This document shows positions 17,307 to 25,688 of a stretch of DNA of 64,000 nucleotides, piece by piece. The stretch is from Candidatus Fermentibacterota bacterium (lineage in GTDB: Bacteria; Fermentibacterota; Fermentibacteria; Fermentibacterales; Fermentibacteraceae): NCBI GenBank assembly GCA_002748705.1, contig PDSZ01000035.1:1-64000 (forward strand), in the 5' to 3' direction. The notes under the pieces were generated by a model. The model saw only the letters and a list, made by a program, of their open reading frames with translations, ran no database searches and was not told the DNA's origin. How positions within the stretch are numbered: the stretch's first letter is position 1; each line of letters begins with the position of its first letter. A program made the position numbers and the translations under genes.

Positions 17307-17936
17307 TCAGTACACGCTTAGTATGGTCTTTTCCACTGCTCTGGCGCTGACAGGTCTGAAAAAACCGTAAGACATTGCAGTTACAGCAGCCCTGTGCAGT
17401 TCCATATTCATTGCGGCAGTTGAGTCCACAGGCATGATTGTTCTGTAGCCTCGTGTGAATGCAGAACGGGCTGTTGTTGCGCAGCACACATCGGTCAATA
17501 CACCTGTAACGACAAGGGAAGTTACTTCCATCTGCTTTAGCAGCTTTTCCAGTTCCGTATTGTGAAACGCATCGTACTGGGGCTTATCCAGTACAGCATC
17601 CCATGAGGTGTCGAATGCACTGTTTATTCTGCTCAGCGGGTTCTCAGCTGCGATAAGTTCCTTCCACCGAACAGCCATCATTCCTGCATTCTCAGAAGTA
17701 TTGACATGTTTCGTGTAGACCACAGGCAGATCCCTGCACTGAAAAGCCTCTGCAAGCCTTACAAGAACAGGTATCAGATCAGGAGCAGAAGGAACGAAAG
17801 CAGGGGAACTGCTGCTGAGGAAGTAGTCCTGCATATTGAGTATCAGTAGAGCTGGAAACCCCTCTTCAAGCATTCCTATATGCCTGTTGTCCAGCGCAGA
17901 GGTGTTAAGACGATGAAGGTATCTTTCCCGAACCAC
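17307..17936 (-). CDS. Isochorismatase-family cysteine hydrolase
   Basis: 209-aa alpha/beta hydrolase. It has the family triad: Asp37 in LNMQDYF, Lys118 in LDKPQYDAF, and nucleophile Cys151 in TGVLTDVCCATTARSA. Such enzymes cleave isochorismate, nicotinamide or other amides, and the substrate cannot be told from sequence. It sits 15 bases after the remnant of bioA on the same strand, so it was probably the last gene of the biotin operon. Its frame is intact although most of that operon is not. Confidence 0.85.
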   Translation of the reverse strand: MVRERYLHRLNTSALDNRHIGMLEEGFPALLILNMQDYFLSSSSPAFVPSAPDLIPVLVRLAEAFQCRDLPVVYTKHVNTSENAGMMAVRWKELIAAENPLSRINSAFDTSWDAVLDKPQYDAFHNTELEKLLKQMEVTSLVVTGVLTDVCCATTARSAFTRGYRTIMPVDSTAAMNMELHRAAVTAMSYGFFRPVSARAVEKTILSVY

Positions 17937-17951
17937 TGAGCTTCCCCCTTC

Positions 17952-18170
17952 TCAATTCAGTGTTTCAACAAGGGTTTCCCTGAATATACCTGTCATCTCA
18001 TCTGTTTCGTCAGCAGTGGGGGTTAAAGGCGGCAGGAGGCAGAGCACAGATCCCACGGGTCTTATGAGAAGCCCTGGTTCCAGTGCCTTTGCAGCGGCTT
18101 TCTTGCTGAAGAGGTTCCACCTGCTTCTCAAGGGAATTCTTTGAATCGAAAGAGCCTGTTCCGCGAACAA
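17952..18170 (-). pseudogene. bioA: Remnant of 7,8-diaminopelargonate synthase (BioA), C-terminus only
   Basis: The last ~55 codons of this frame (SKKAAAKALEPGLLIRPVGS, VLCLLPPLTPTADETDEM, then IFRETL) match the very end of class III BioA aminotransferases, where the chain reads '...LL.RP.gnv....PPL.it..e.d.l'. The PLP-lysine domain and all earlier parts (about 350 residues) are missing. It is placed exactly where bioA belongs in a bioB-F-H-C-D-A operon. Not functional. Confidence 0.65.
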
Positions 18171-18235
18171 CTGGTATTCTTTCTGTTACCTGCAGACAAT
18201 GGTACGGCCCAGTCACAACCTTGCCAGCCTGTTCT

Positions 18236-18313
18236 GTGAGCAACTGGTATTCCTTCTGTTACAGGAGTCTTTACTTCGTTTTTGCCTGCGCCTGTAATGA
18301 AGACATTTCTCAA
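18236..18313 (-). pseudogene. bioD: Remnant of dethiobiotin synthetase (BioD), N-terminus only
   Basis: The first ~25 codons (MRNVFITGAGKNEVKTPVTEG) resemble the opening of BioD, normally '.k.vFITGTdTevGKT.vt.gL'. The P-loop is damaged (GAGKNEVKT in place of GTDTxVGKT), and the frame soon loses similarity. It lies between the bioC and bioA remnants, as expected from the operon order. Called on a short match plus position. Confidence 0.45.
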
Positions 18314-18861
18314 TGGGTCTCCTTTACAAATGCTGTGATAACTTTACAGCATAGGTTGACCGTATCACACCTTCCCTGTTCCTGAATCTGGAATTGCAGA
18401 TATCCAGTGCAGTTCTAAGCTGCCCTGCTCCTGACGATGCGATGAACCGCCGGAGAAGGATGCGTCTATTCAGTTAACTGTCCCGACTGCATGAAGCGCA
18501 GAGGAATACCTGCCTCTTATGCTGCATGCAGAGCTTTCGGTTACTTTAATCCAGCCTTAATGAATGCCTGCTCCTGTTCCTGAAAGGTACGAGACAGGTT
18601 GTCAGTTCAGACCTGCCTCTGCAAAGGCTGATTCAAGTTCTCTTAGCATGCCCTTAGCGGGAATTGCATGGGCTCTGATTGTGGTGCGGTAAGCTCTGAG
18701 GTTCTTGAAGCGGTTCTGAACGGATTGCCTGATCACTTCAGGGTATAGCTTGATGCCACCATGTCGTATTGACTGCTGCACTTTGATGTACCAAAATTCC
18801 AGACGGTGTGCCGCACAAGGCAAGAGGGAGGTATTTTTGCGCTGTACACCTGAACCATTCC
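18314..18861. other. Degraded DNA inside the former biotin operon
   Basis: No intact gene. A minus-strand open stretch (18602-18823) ends in HAIPAKGMLRELESAFAEAG, which I cannot assign; it may be leftover bioC or unrelated sequence. The remainder has stops in all frames. Confidence 0.3.
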
Positions 18862-19054
18862 CTAAGCCCCGTCTGTAAAAAACTTACGAGTCTCAGGGAA
18901 CAGTTCATGTGTCTTTAGAAAGTATTCCTGTACCGGTTCAAGGAGAGAACAGGGCTTGCGTCTTTTGACTGCATGGACGCTGTCTCTGTGACTGTCAGCA
19001 TGAAAGTCTTTTTCAGCTGCTGCCTGGAAGAACCTTTTCAGAACAATCCGGCGG
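18862..19054 (-). pseudogene. bioC: Possible remnant of malonyl-ACP O-methyltransferase (BioC), N-terminus
   Basis: Directly after the bioH-like gene the minus strand reads RRIVLKRFFQAAAEKDFHADS and then RDSVHA. This resembles the opening of BioC ('k..I...Fs.AA..Yd..A.vQ'), which in intact operons follows bioG/bioH. The SAM-binding motif that should come next is absent. The match is short, and the assignment rests partly on gene order. Confidence 0.35.
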
Positions 19055-19705
19055 TCAGGAAGTGATACTTTCTGCAAGCTGGTCTATAGCTTTTCCTATG
19101 AGCTCAGGTTCATGGAGTGGCAGGAGATGCCCTCTGCCTTCCACCTTTATGATCTCACTTTTCTTAAGAACAAATTTTCCTATATAGTCAGATACTGCAA
19201 CAGGTATGATTCTGTCATCAGTGCCGTGAATGATTACAGCAGGCAGCGAAGGTTCCGGCACTGCAATATGATTGAACATCACTGACAGGCCGGATATCAT
19301 TTCCCCGTCTGAGAATTCCTTCGACTGTTTAAGAAGGAACTCAAGTTCCTTTTCATCTGCGCCGCATTCAAGGAAGAATGATTTCAGGTAGCTTTTTCTG
19401 CTCATTGCAACCATTTTGCTGATAAGGGAACACCTCTCAGGTTCTATGCCCGGTCTTGTTGTGCTTTCTGCAATGCATGTCATTGATGATACAAGAACCA
19501 GGCCTGCCACTTCCGGTCTTCTGGACAGATCCATTGCCATCTGACCGCCTAGAGACCACCCTGCTGCAATACACCGCTCCGGGAGCTCGAAATCTCCTGT
19601 AAGCAACTTGTTCCATGAGATGTGCACCATCTCAGCGCTGCTGCATTTGACATCTCTCCATATCTCATTTGTTGTTCCCCATCCGCTGACTAATACTGCT
19701 TTCAT
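19055..19705 (-). CDS. Pimeloyl-ACP methyl ester esterase-like alpha/beta hydrolase (BioH type)
   Basis: 216-aa hydrolase with an intact triad: Ser51 in AGWSLGG, Asp163/164 in HGTDDRIIP, His193 in GRGHLLPLHEP. The opening LVSGWGTTNEIW is typical of BioH-like esterases, which release pimeloyl-ACP for biotin ring assembly. It overlaps the bioF remnant by 4 bases and precedes the bioC remnant, the normal operon place. It is the only biosynthetic gene of the operon with an undamaged frame and catalytic residues, so it may have another use or may simply have been lost last. Confidence 0.75.
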   Translation of the reverse strand: MKAVLVSGWGTTNEIWRDVKCSSAEMVHISWNKLLTGDFELPERCIAAGWSLGGQMAMDLSRRPEVAGLVLVSSMTCIAESTTRPGIEPERCSLISKMVAMSRKSYLKSFFLECGADEKELEFLLKQSKEFSDGEMISGLSVMFNHIAVPEPSLPAVIIHGTDDRIIPVAVSDYIGKFVLKKSEIIKVEGRGHLLPLHEPELIGKAIDQLAESITS

Positions 19706-19920
19706 AGTCGCTTACCTGCCAGTTCGGAAACTTTGACAAAATCCTGCTGAGAGTGTTCCAGTTTAATGGAGAATCGAAGCTTGGAAGTGTTCTCAGGAAC
19801 TATTGGCGGTCTTACAGCTGCAGCCTGGATTCCAAGCTTTTCAAGCTGTCGGGAAAGGCATGTTGCTTTCTGAGCAGTGCCTGTAATAACAGGAACTGTC
19901 TGTGTGAATGAGTTTGACAT
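19702..19920 (-). pseudogene. bioF: Remnant of 8-amino-7-oxononanoate synthase (BioF), C-terminus only
   Basis: 72 codons that match the tail of BioF: TVPVITGTAQKATCLSRQLE, then GIQAAAVRPPIVPENTSKLR and FSIKLEHSQQD (the conserved 'aiRPPTVP.gt.rLR.sl...Ht'). About 300 upstream residues, including the PLP lysine, are missing. The original stop and the overlap with the bioH-like gene are preserved, so an internal deletion removed the front of bioF together with the end of bioB. Confidence 0.7.
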
Positions 19921-20073
19921 TATTACCCTTCTTTCTCAGCTGGTCTTCGAACAGTTAAACCTGTTTCAGAAGTTTTCTGCCCAGCCGGGAATTATCTCTT
20001 TTGATTTTAATGGCTTCCAGCGCTGCTCAGACAGCTGAAGGCGGAAGCCCTGTGGTAAAGCTTCTGGACCTGT

Positions 20074-20721
20074 TTATGAGATGTTTTTTTCATCTCCCTT
20101 CTCATCTGGCAAAACCGCTGTATCCTCCTGAAGATTTGCTGAGAGTGTCTGTAAAATATCCGGTTTGATTTCAGCTTCAGCGCAGAGGCCTGCACCATCG
20201 CCGAACAATCCTGTATCATGGGCTTCATCAACTGTCAGCTGTTCCTTCCAGGTGCCGGCGGTGCAGATTCTGGAAAAGAAGTTCTCTGATGTCTCAAGGT
20301 TGTTGTGATAGCTGGATATCCCCGTATCTTTAAGCATGGAGAGCAAACTCTTATCAACAATGCCCATTGATGCACAGAGATCACACAGGCCGTTTTCTTC
20401 GGAAATCACAGGCTGAATGTGTTCAAGTTCCGAGGCTGTTGTACCTCTGCCGCTGGCAACAATGGAAAACCTTTCAGCGCCGGCTTTGCCTGCAGGAAGA
20501 TGTGCATTCCTCACTTTTTCAGTACCGGCAAAACCGGTACCTCCGGAGCAGGACTGTGCGCAGCAGGAGCGGTTATTGCTGTGTGCACCGTTTTCTGTGT
20601 TACAGATGGAACAGAGAGTGACCTTTTTGCAGTTTGTCTTTTTCAGTAAGGCAGGGCATCCTTCACGAATCTCCTCAAGGAAAGCAGCTGTGAGAATATC
20701 AAGTGACTCAGCTCTGTTCAT
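20074..20721 (-). pseudogene. bioB: Decayed biotin synthase (BioB)
   Basis: The frame opens like BioB and keeps recognisable blocks: VTLCSICN, CCAQSC, GAERFSIVASGRGTTASELE, LCASMGIVDKSLLSMLKDTG, and SSYHNNLETSENFFSRICT. The 4Fe-4S motif CxxxCxxC, normally in 'C.e.C.fCaQs', reads HSNNRSCCAQS, so two of the three cluster cysteines are gone. After residue ~165 the sequence scrambles (the CSGGI.G.GE block is missing), and the last ~120 residues are absent. The enzyme cannot work as a radical SAM sulfur-insertion enzyme. It overlaps the end of birA by 14 bases. Confidence 0.75.
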
Positions 20722-21487
20722 CGGACTTCCATTTCAGGTAGTCTTTCTCAAGGCTGGTCAGCAGAGCAGCGGTAAGTTCTGCCCTTGAAAAGAGCTTGCC
20801 TGTAAGATATTCCAGAGAGAGGCTTTCAGGTGATGATCCCCTGTGGGAAACATTAAGACCTATGCCGGCCACCAGATGCTGAATCCGGTTCACCTCGCCG
20901 TATACTTCACAGAGTACGCCTCCTGTCTTGCCCCCCTGACTCCACAGGCCATCAGGTTCTGCTCTTATGGAAAGATCTGGAGCAAATTGAAGAACTGTCT
21001 TTTTGAGGGATTCGATTGCAAGCATCTCAAGCTCTTGAGCTCTTTCTGCAGGTATGTCTGGTGTGAGTATTACAGAAATATAAAGATTCTTTCCTGAAGG
21101 ACTATCCCAGATGCCTCCGTTTCTGGCCCTGCCTTCAGTTTGAGAGCCTGCGGTGACTACTGAACCCTCCGGCGCTCCTTTGTGTGCCAGCTCCATTGCC
21201 CGGTTGTTGGTGGAGTCAATGGATTCATGGTACTCTATCCAGTGTCCCATGAAGTTTGTTGTCAGAATAGATTGCAGAACCTCCGCCGAGGGAATGTCTG
21301 GAACAGCATTCAGTCTGTATCCTACTCTGGTGGAAGATGATATATTAAAACCAATCTTTCGAAGACCTGCAACTGACTTGCTCACAGCGGCTCTTGATAC
21401 ACCAAGCCTGTCAGCTATCAGCTGACCTGAAATATCACCTTTTTCAGCTCTGAGTATTCTCACCGTTTCCAGTGCAGTTCTGTTCAT
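20708..21487 (-). CDS. birA: BirA bifunctional biotin-protein ligase/repressor, with altered ligase motif
   Basis: N-terminal winged helix-turn-helix (ADRLGVSRAAVSKSVAGLRK, residues 24-43) followed by the ligase domain (STNNRAMELA, GRARNGGIWDSPSGKNLYIS, then HLVAGIGLNVSHRG). It would repress its own operon and load biotin onto carboxylases. Two motifs are off. The KWPND motif that contacts biotinyl-AMP reads RAEPD (near residue 171), and the biotin loop GRGRRG reads GRARNG. ATG 21487 has AGGAGG 5 bases ahead and was chosen over an upstream in-frame ATG. A perfect BirA box overlaps its promoter. The frame is unbroken, unlike the bio genes it leads. Confidence 0.85.
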   Translation of the reverse strand: MNRTALETVRILRAEKGDISGQLIADRLGVSRAAVSKSVAGLRKIGFNISSSTRVGYRLNAVPDIPSAEVLQSILTTNFMGHWIEYHESIDSTNNRAMELAHKGAPEGSVVTAGSQTEGRARNGGIWDSPSGKNLYISVILTPDIPAERAQELEMLAIESLKKTVLQFAPDLSIRAEPDGLWSQGGKTGGVLCEVYGEVNRIQHLVAGIGLNVSHRGSSPESLSLEYLTGKLFSRAELTAALLTSLEKDYLKWKSDEQS

Positions 21488-21506
21488 TGCGCCTCCTGAA
21501 GGGTAA

Positions 21507-21535
21507 ACTATTGGCAAACAGAAAGAATTTGTCAA
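21507..21535 (-). promoter_or_regulatory. Promoter of the birA-bio operon
   Basis: On the minus strand TTGACA (21535-21530), 17 bases, then AATAGT (21512-21507): a perfect -35 and a 4/6 match to -10 with ideal spacing. It lies 20 bases ahead of the birA ATG, leaving room for a very short leader. The -35 is inside the right arm of the BirA box (as read on the minus strand), so bound BirA would block polymerase. Confidence 0.65.
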
Positions 21536-21560
21536 CCTTATTCAGGACACTGGTTGACAA
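21529..21560. promoter_or_regulatory. BirA operator (BirA box)
   Basis: TTGTCAACC, 14 bases, GGTTGACAA: a perfect 9+9 inverted repeat with the spacing and sequence of the established bacterial BirA box (TTGTwAACC-N14/16-GGTTwACAA). It lies between divergent birA and the FetAB-like transporter. Each arm contains a TTGACA outward-facing -35 hexamer, so one operator could control both directions. Confidence 0.85.
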
Positions 21561-21651
21561 TGGCAGTTGCGGCTTCTTCTATATTCCGAATAACAGGACA
21601 GGTGAATGTGGTGAAGAAGGTTGTTTTTGTTCTGGCCTTTGTGAGGAGACA

Positions 21652-22305
21652 ATGCTTGAAATAAGGAACTTCTCCGTGTCAGTGAATGGTAAGCCGTTGT
21701 TTCAGGATTTCAACCTGACACTTGCCCCAGGGGAGATGACAGCTCTCTGCGGCCCTTCAGGAACAGGAAAGACAACACTTCTTCGGGCTGTATCCGGCCT
21801 TATAGACTGTTCAACAGGTGATGTTCTTCTAAAGGGCAGGTCCAGAGAGGAAACAGGCTGGCCTGAGTTCAGAAGGAAAGTTGTTTTTGTCTCCCAGAGT
21901 CCGGTTCTTCTTCCAGGAACTGTTCAGGAGAATCTGGCACTTCCCTTTACCTATAAAACTTCCACAAGAAAATTTTCCAGAAGAGAAGTAGCTTCTCTTC
22001 TGGAGGCTTTCGGTGTTTCACCGTCCCGACTTGAGCAGGAGGCTTCCACCCTTTCCCAGGGGCAGAAGCAGCGTGTATGCATTGCTCGCGCCTTTCTGGT
22101 AAAGCCTCTGGTACTGCTTCTTGATGAGCCCACCGGCGCACTGGATAAAGAGGCAGTATTCTCAGTGGAGGAAACACTGGTGAAGGAAACCAGGCGGAGA
22201 GGGCTTGCAGCCCTCATAGTAACCCACAGCATTGAGCAGGCGAAAAGGCTGTGCGACACAATCGTGAATATTACCGATTTCGGAGCAGTTACAGATGTTT
22301 GCTGA
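21652..22305 (+). CDS. ABC transporter ATP-binding protein, FetA-like
   Basis: ATPase with Walker A GPSGTGKTT (near residue 35), Q-loop SQSPVLLPG, signature LSQGQKQR (Q replaces the usual G in LSGGQ), Walker B VLLLDEPTGALD and H-loop TH. It energises the permease encoded next, which it overlaps by 11 bases; the pair resembles FetAB/UPF0014 transporters linked to iron or metal export. The ATG at 21652 has GAGGAG ahead; the frame is open further upstream, but the domain begins here. The BirA box is 92 bases upstream, so biotin-responsive control is possible but untested. Confidence 0.8.
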   Translation: MLEIRNFSVSVNGKPLFQDFNLTLAPGEMTALCGPSGTGKTTLLRAVSGLIDCSTGDVLLKGRSREETGWPEFRRKVVFVSQSPVLLPGTVQENLALPFTYKTSTRKFSRREVASLLEAFGVSPSRLEQEASTLSQGQKQRVCIARAFLVKPLVLLLDEPTGALDKEAVFSVEETLVKETRRRGLAALIVTHSIEQAKRLCDTIVNITDFGAVTDVC

Positions 22306-23098
22306 AAGCACAGCTGTAAACCTTACAGCTTCAGACATTGCACTATCAGCAGGTCTGGTTCTTGTCTCTGCAGGTATCAGCCTTGCCATGAAGCTGAAAA
22401 TGGAGAAGCGACTGGCACTGGCATCCATCAGGACAGTGCTGCAGCTTCTGCTTATTGGTTTTGTTCTTCAGAAAGTCTTTGAGATCAACACCTTTTATGT
22501 GCTGATTCCGGTTCTGCTGCTCATGCTGTTCACCGCAGCCCATGCAGCTGTTGGAAGACCTTCCAGAAAGTACAGAGGAATGGGACCTCTGGCCTTCTGT
22601 GTAATGGGTGTTACCAGCCTTGCGGTTACCACAACAGTCACAGGTCTCATTATAGGAGTTGAGCCCTGGTACAAACCTTCCTACCTGATTCCTCTTCTGG
22701 GTATGGTACTTGGAAATACCATGAACGGTGTCTCCCTTGCCACTGACCATTTTCTGGAAACTCTCAGTGAGAGGCGGCACAGGGTGGAGATGGAGCTGGC
22801 AACAGGCGCCACAAGATGGGAAGCAGCAAGGCAGCCGGTTGCTGAAGCTCTGAGAAGAGGAATGATACCTATAATCAACAGCATGATGGTGGTTGGCCTG
22901 GTATCGCTTCCAGGAATGATGACCGGTCAGATTCTTGCAGGGAGCAACCCTGCAGTTGCAGTAAAGTACCAGATAATGACCATGTTCATGATTGCTGCAG
23001 GCACATCTCTGGGAGCAATGGGAATGGTGCTTTTCTCCTTCAGAAGGCTGTTCAACAGCCGTCACCAGCTTCTTACTGATAAGATACACAGAAAATAA
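22295..23098 (+). CDS. ABC transporter permease, FetB/UPF0014 family
   Basis: 267-aa integral membrane protein with about seven helices. It carries the UPF0014 hallmark ELATGATRWEAARQPV (residues ~166-181, the loop that contacts the ATPase) and SLPGMMTGQILAGS near residue 206. Family members form metal exporters with a FetA-type ATPase. Overlaps the ATPase gene, so the two are co-translated. Substrate here is unknown. Confidence 0.82.
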   Translation: MFAESTAVNLTASDIALSAGLVLVSAGISLAMKLKMEKRLALASIRTVLQLLLIGFVLQKVFEINTFYVLIPVLLLMLFTAAHAAVGRPSRKYRGMGPLAFCVMGVTSLAVTTTVTGLIIGVEPWYKPSYLIPLLGMVLGNTMNGVSLATDHFLETLSERRHRVEMELATGATRWEAARQPVAEALRRGMIPIINSMMVVGLVSLPGMMTGQILAGSNPAVAVKYQIMTMFMIAAGTSLGAMGMVLFSFRRLFNSRHQLLTDKIHRK

Positions 23099-23216
23099 CC
23101 TTCTGTATTCAGTACTTACGCAATTATGATGAAACTGTCATACCTTACTCTGAGAGAACACAACACTGAGTCTCATGGCGGCCATGATTTTCACATTCAG
23201 GTATGTGAAGGGGTTA

Positions 23217-23891
23217 TCAGCGGGCTTTTTCAGGAAGAAACATATCTTCTATCTCCCTGAAACAGTCTATGCAGTGATCGGGGTTTTCCCCAAGGAGCTT
23301 TTCCCTTGAATGTGAGCCTGTTGTTATCGCAATACTTCCTGCGCCAAGATGACCAGCTGTCTGAACATCAAGAACGGTATCGCCTGTTACCCAGATTTTT
23401 TCAAAGCTGCAGCCGGCAGCCAGCTTTACTTTTTCAAGGGCACTGTCTGCAATCTGAAACCTGCACAGGCCGTCTTCTCCGTAACCTCCTGTGAGAAAAC
23501 ACTGCCATATGCCGATTTTATTGAGCTTGTACTCTGCTCCCACAGAGAGCTCACCGGTTATCAGAGCCAGTGTATAGCCTGCTTCATGAAGTTTTTTCAC
23601 AAAGGGAACCGCATCTGCGTTTGGCCGCCATACATCTGTGCTGCTGAACTGTTCCAGCTGATTTACATAGAGGCTCATGAACTGACTCCACAGCTCATCT
23701 GAGAATCCGCAGCTTTTGTTACGGAGTACTTCCATAAATACATCCTTGTCGGACCTGGCAGTTGTATCCACACCATTCATTGCGTCATCTGTTCCCAGAA
23801 GTGTATTTACCGCATTTGAAAAAGGAATGTCTGTTCTCTCATCTCTCTTTATCAGAGTCCCGTTTATGTCGAAGAAGATAAGTGTATTCAT
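23217..23891 (-). CDS. HAD-superfamily hydrolase (phosphoglycolate phosphatase-like)
   Basis: 224 aa with the HAD motifs in order: FFDINGTLI (nucleophile Asp8), LITGELS (motif II Thr/Ser, near residue 117), a Lys in the linker, and VTGDTVLDVQTA (motif IV, near residue 168). The general-acid position two residues after the nucleophile is Asn10 rather than Asp, seen in some HAD enzymes but usually lowering phosphatase activity. Substrate unknown. It stands alone, convergent to fetB. Confidence 0.78.
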   Translation of the reverse strand: MNTLIFFDINGTLIKRDERTDIPFSNAVNTLLGTDDAMNGVDTTARSDKDVFMEVLRNKSCGFSDELWSQFMSLYVNQLEQFSSTDVWRPNADAVPFVKKLHEAGYTLALITGELSVGAEYKLNKIGIWQCFLTGGYGEDGLCRFQIADSALEKVKLAAGCSFEKIWVTGDTVLDVQTAGHLGAGSIAITTGSHSREKLLGENPDHCIDCFREIEDMFLPEKAR

Positions 23892-24078
23892 CAGTCTACC
23901 TGCTCTTTCAGTCAGGCGGATAACATAACAGAATGGGCAGCGCAGCCATCAGATTTCCTTAAGAGTGGAATCTGCTTTTCTGTACCCTTCATCATACAGA
24001 TTGTTCAGATGAATACCATTGCAGGTTTTCCACTGCGCCGGCAGCTTGTATTTTCTCAGCAACACAAAAGGAGCGGAA

Positions 24079-25017
24079 ATGATAGTTCATCTGAAGGGCA
24101 GTTACGAACCTGACAGCATCAGAACGCTTGAAAAACTCACAGAAGGCAGAATAGATGTGAAGGGAGGAGAAAACAGCACAGTTCTTGTTGCAGGTATATT
24201 AACCGCTGAGTTTGCTGCTTCCTTTCCCCTTCTGAAACATGTGGTTATTCCGTACGCCGGTGTTTCCCGAACCACACTTGATACGGTGAGACAGTTGTCC
24301 GGTGTTACCCTGCACAACATTCACCACAATGCTGCAGCAGCATCTGAGATGGCCATAACACTTATGCTTGCTGCGGTTAAGCAGATAATTCCCGCAGACA
24401 GCGCCATGAGAAAAGATGACTGGAGCACCAGATATTTTCCTTCAGGTAAACTTGTGGAAGACAGCTCTGTTACAGTGCTGGGCCAGGGTGCGGTAGGCAG
24501 CAGGGTAGGGAACATCTGCAGGGGCATGGGAGCTTCAGTCACATGCTTGAAAAGAACTCCTTCAGAGGATTGCAGAGGTATAGAAGACCTGCATGAAATA
24601 CTTCCGAAAACAGACATTCTCTGCATTTGCGTACCCCTCACCGATGAAACAAGGGGTTTGATCGGTGCAAGAGAGCTTGAGCTTCTTCCCAGGGGAGCTG
24701 TTCTCGTAAACACAGCCAGAGGAGAGGTGGTTCAGGAGGAACCGCTGTTCAGAAGCCTTGAGTCCGGTCATCTTGGCGGCGCCGGTCTGGATGTGTGGTA
24801 CAACTATCCGAAAAGCAGAAAAGAGAGTTCCGGCACAAATCCTTCCGCCTTTGATTTCAGCAGTCTTCCCAATGTTGTAATGAGCCCCCACAGGGGCGGC
24901 GCTCTTGGTATGAAGGAACTGGAGAGGCGAAGGATTGAGCATCTGGCCTGTATTCTCAATGCACTGGCAGAACAGGACACCTCCAGAGGCCGTGTAAACA
25001 TCTCCCGGGGCTACTGA
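24079..25017 (+). CDS. D-isomer-specific 2-hydroxyacid dehydrogenase
   Basis: NAD-dependent reductase with the Rossmann loop VLGQGAVGSRVG (near residue 137), the substrate Arg in NTARGEV (near 217), an Asp/Glu pair in GLDVW, and the active-site His in SPHRGGA (near 275). Such enzymes interconvert 2-keto and D-2-hydroxy acids. The ATG at 24079 has AAAAGGAG 6 bases ahead; an earlier ATG in frame (24019) lacks a site. Substrate not predictable. No linked partner gene. Confidence 0.82.
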   Translation: MIVHLKGSYEPDSIRTLEKLTEGRIDVKGGENSTVLVAGILTAEFAASFPLLKHVVIPYAGVSRTTLDTVRQLSGVTLHNIHHNAAAASEMAITLMLAAVKQIIPADSAMRKDDWSTRYFPSGKLVEDSSVTVLGQGAVGSRVGNICRGMGASVTCLKRTPSEDCRGIEDLHEILPKTDILCICVPLTDETRGLIGARELELLPRGAVLVNTARGEVVQEEPLFRSLESGHLGGAGLDVWYNYPKSRKESSGTNPSAFDFSSLPNVVMSPHRGGALGMKELERRRIEHLACILNALAEQDTSRGRVNISRGY

Positions 25018-25688
25018 AGCAGTTCCATGGAAGTGTTCCGCTGTATGGGCAGTGGATTTTTTCCCTTTCAAGCCTGTCCGGAATATGTTTTCCGTGCTGG
25101 AATAAGCCCTCAAGTGAGTAGAATTGAGTTTATCAAGTTCACTCACAAAAACTGAAATGCGTACCGAATGCTATTTGCTGCGTATTCTATCAGCCTTTTC
25201 AACGATTCCCGGGGTCTTATTTCCAGAGACTGGCAAACAAGCACCACAGAGTAATTCCAGGGGATTCTCTTCCTGCAATCAGTTCGTTTCCATGTTGTTC
25301 TGCGGCCTGGGCCGCTTTACCTGCAGAGAGTCAATCGACTGGTTGCAGTTACATCCGGCTCTCCACCGATAGAACCTGTTACGGAACAGCTGCAACCGGA
25401 GCTTTGATTTCTGGCAGGCTTCAGTTCCAGACTTACAGAAATGCCTCAAGGACCGGTCTGGAAAGATTGAATGCTCTGACTTGTCAGCCTGTCACACAGG
25501 CAGATGGGGTTTTGCGTTATTATAGATACCTGCCTGGACTGCTCCTTTTTCAGGCTGTGCAGAGGTGGTTGCAGAGCTATGTCACTCAGAATAGCCGGTA
25601 ATATCTATGGCTGTCCAGGTGATCAATATTGTGGGAACAAGAGTTATTTTTGATCGTATCATCAAGACAACAGTACAAGGGGGCATAA
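25018..25688. other. Gene-poor degraded region
   Basis: Six hundred seventy bases without an intact gene. It contains the transposase scrap at 25247-25372 and otherwise only stops in all frames. Confidence 0.5.
25247..25372 (+). pseudogene. Fragment of an IS4-type transposase N-terminus (DUF4372-like)
   Basis: In one plus frame: SRGFSSCNQFVSMLFCGLG and RFTCRESIDWL. This resembles the DUF4372 head of IS4-family transposases, normally 'f.cw.Qf..MlFcQLa...sLReI'. The rest of the transposase is missing and the frame stops at 25370. No inverted repeats seen. Confidence 0.4.

Noticed and set aside
22346..23089. Minus-strand open frame of 247 codons opposite fetB
   Set aside because: A shadow of the permease gene with Cys/His-rich nonsense composition.
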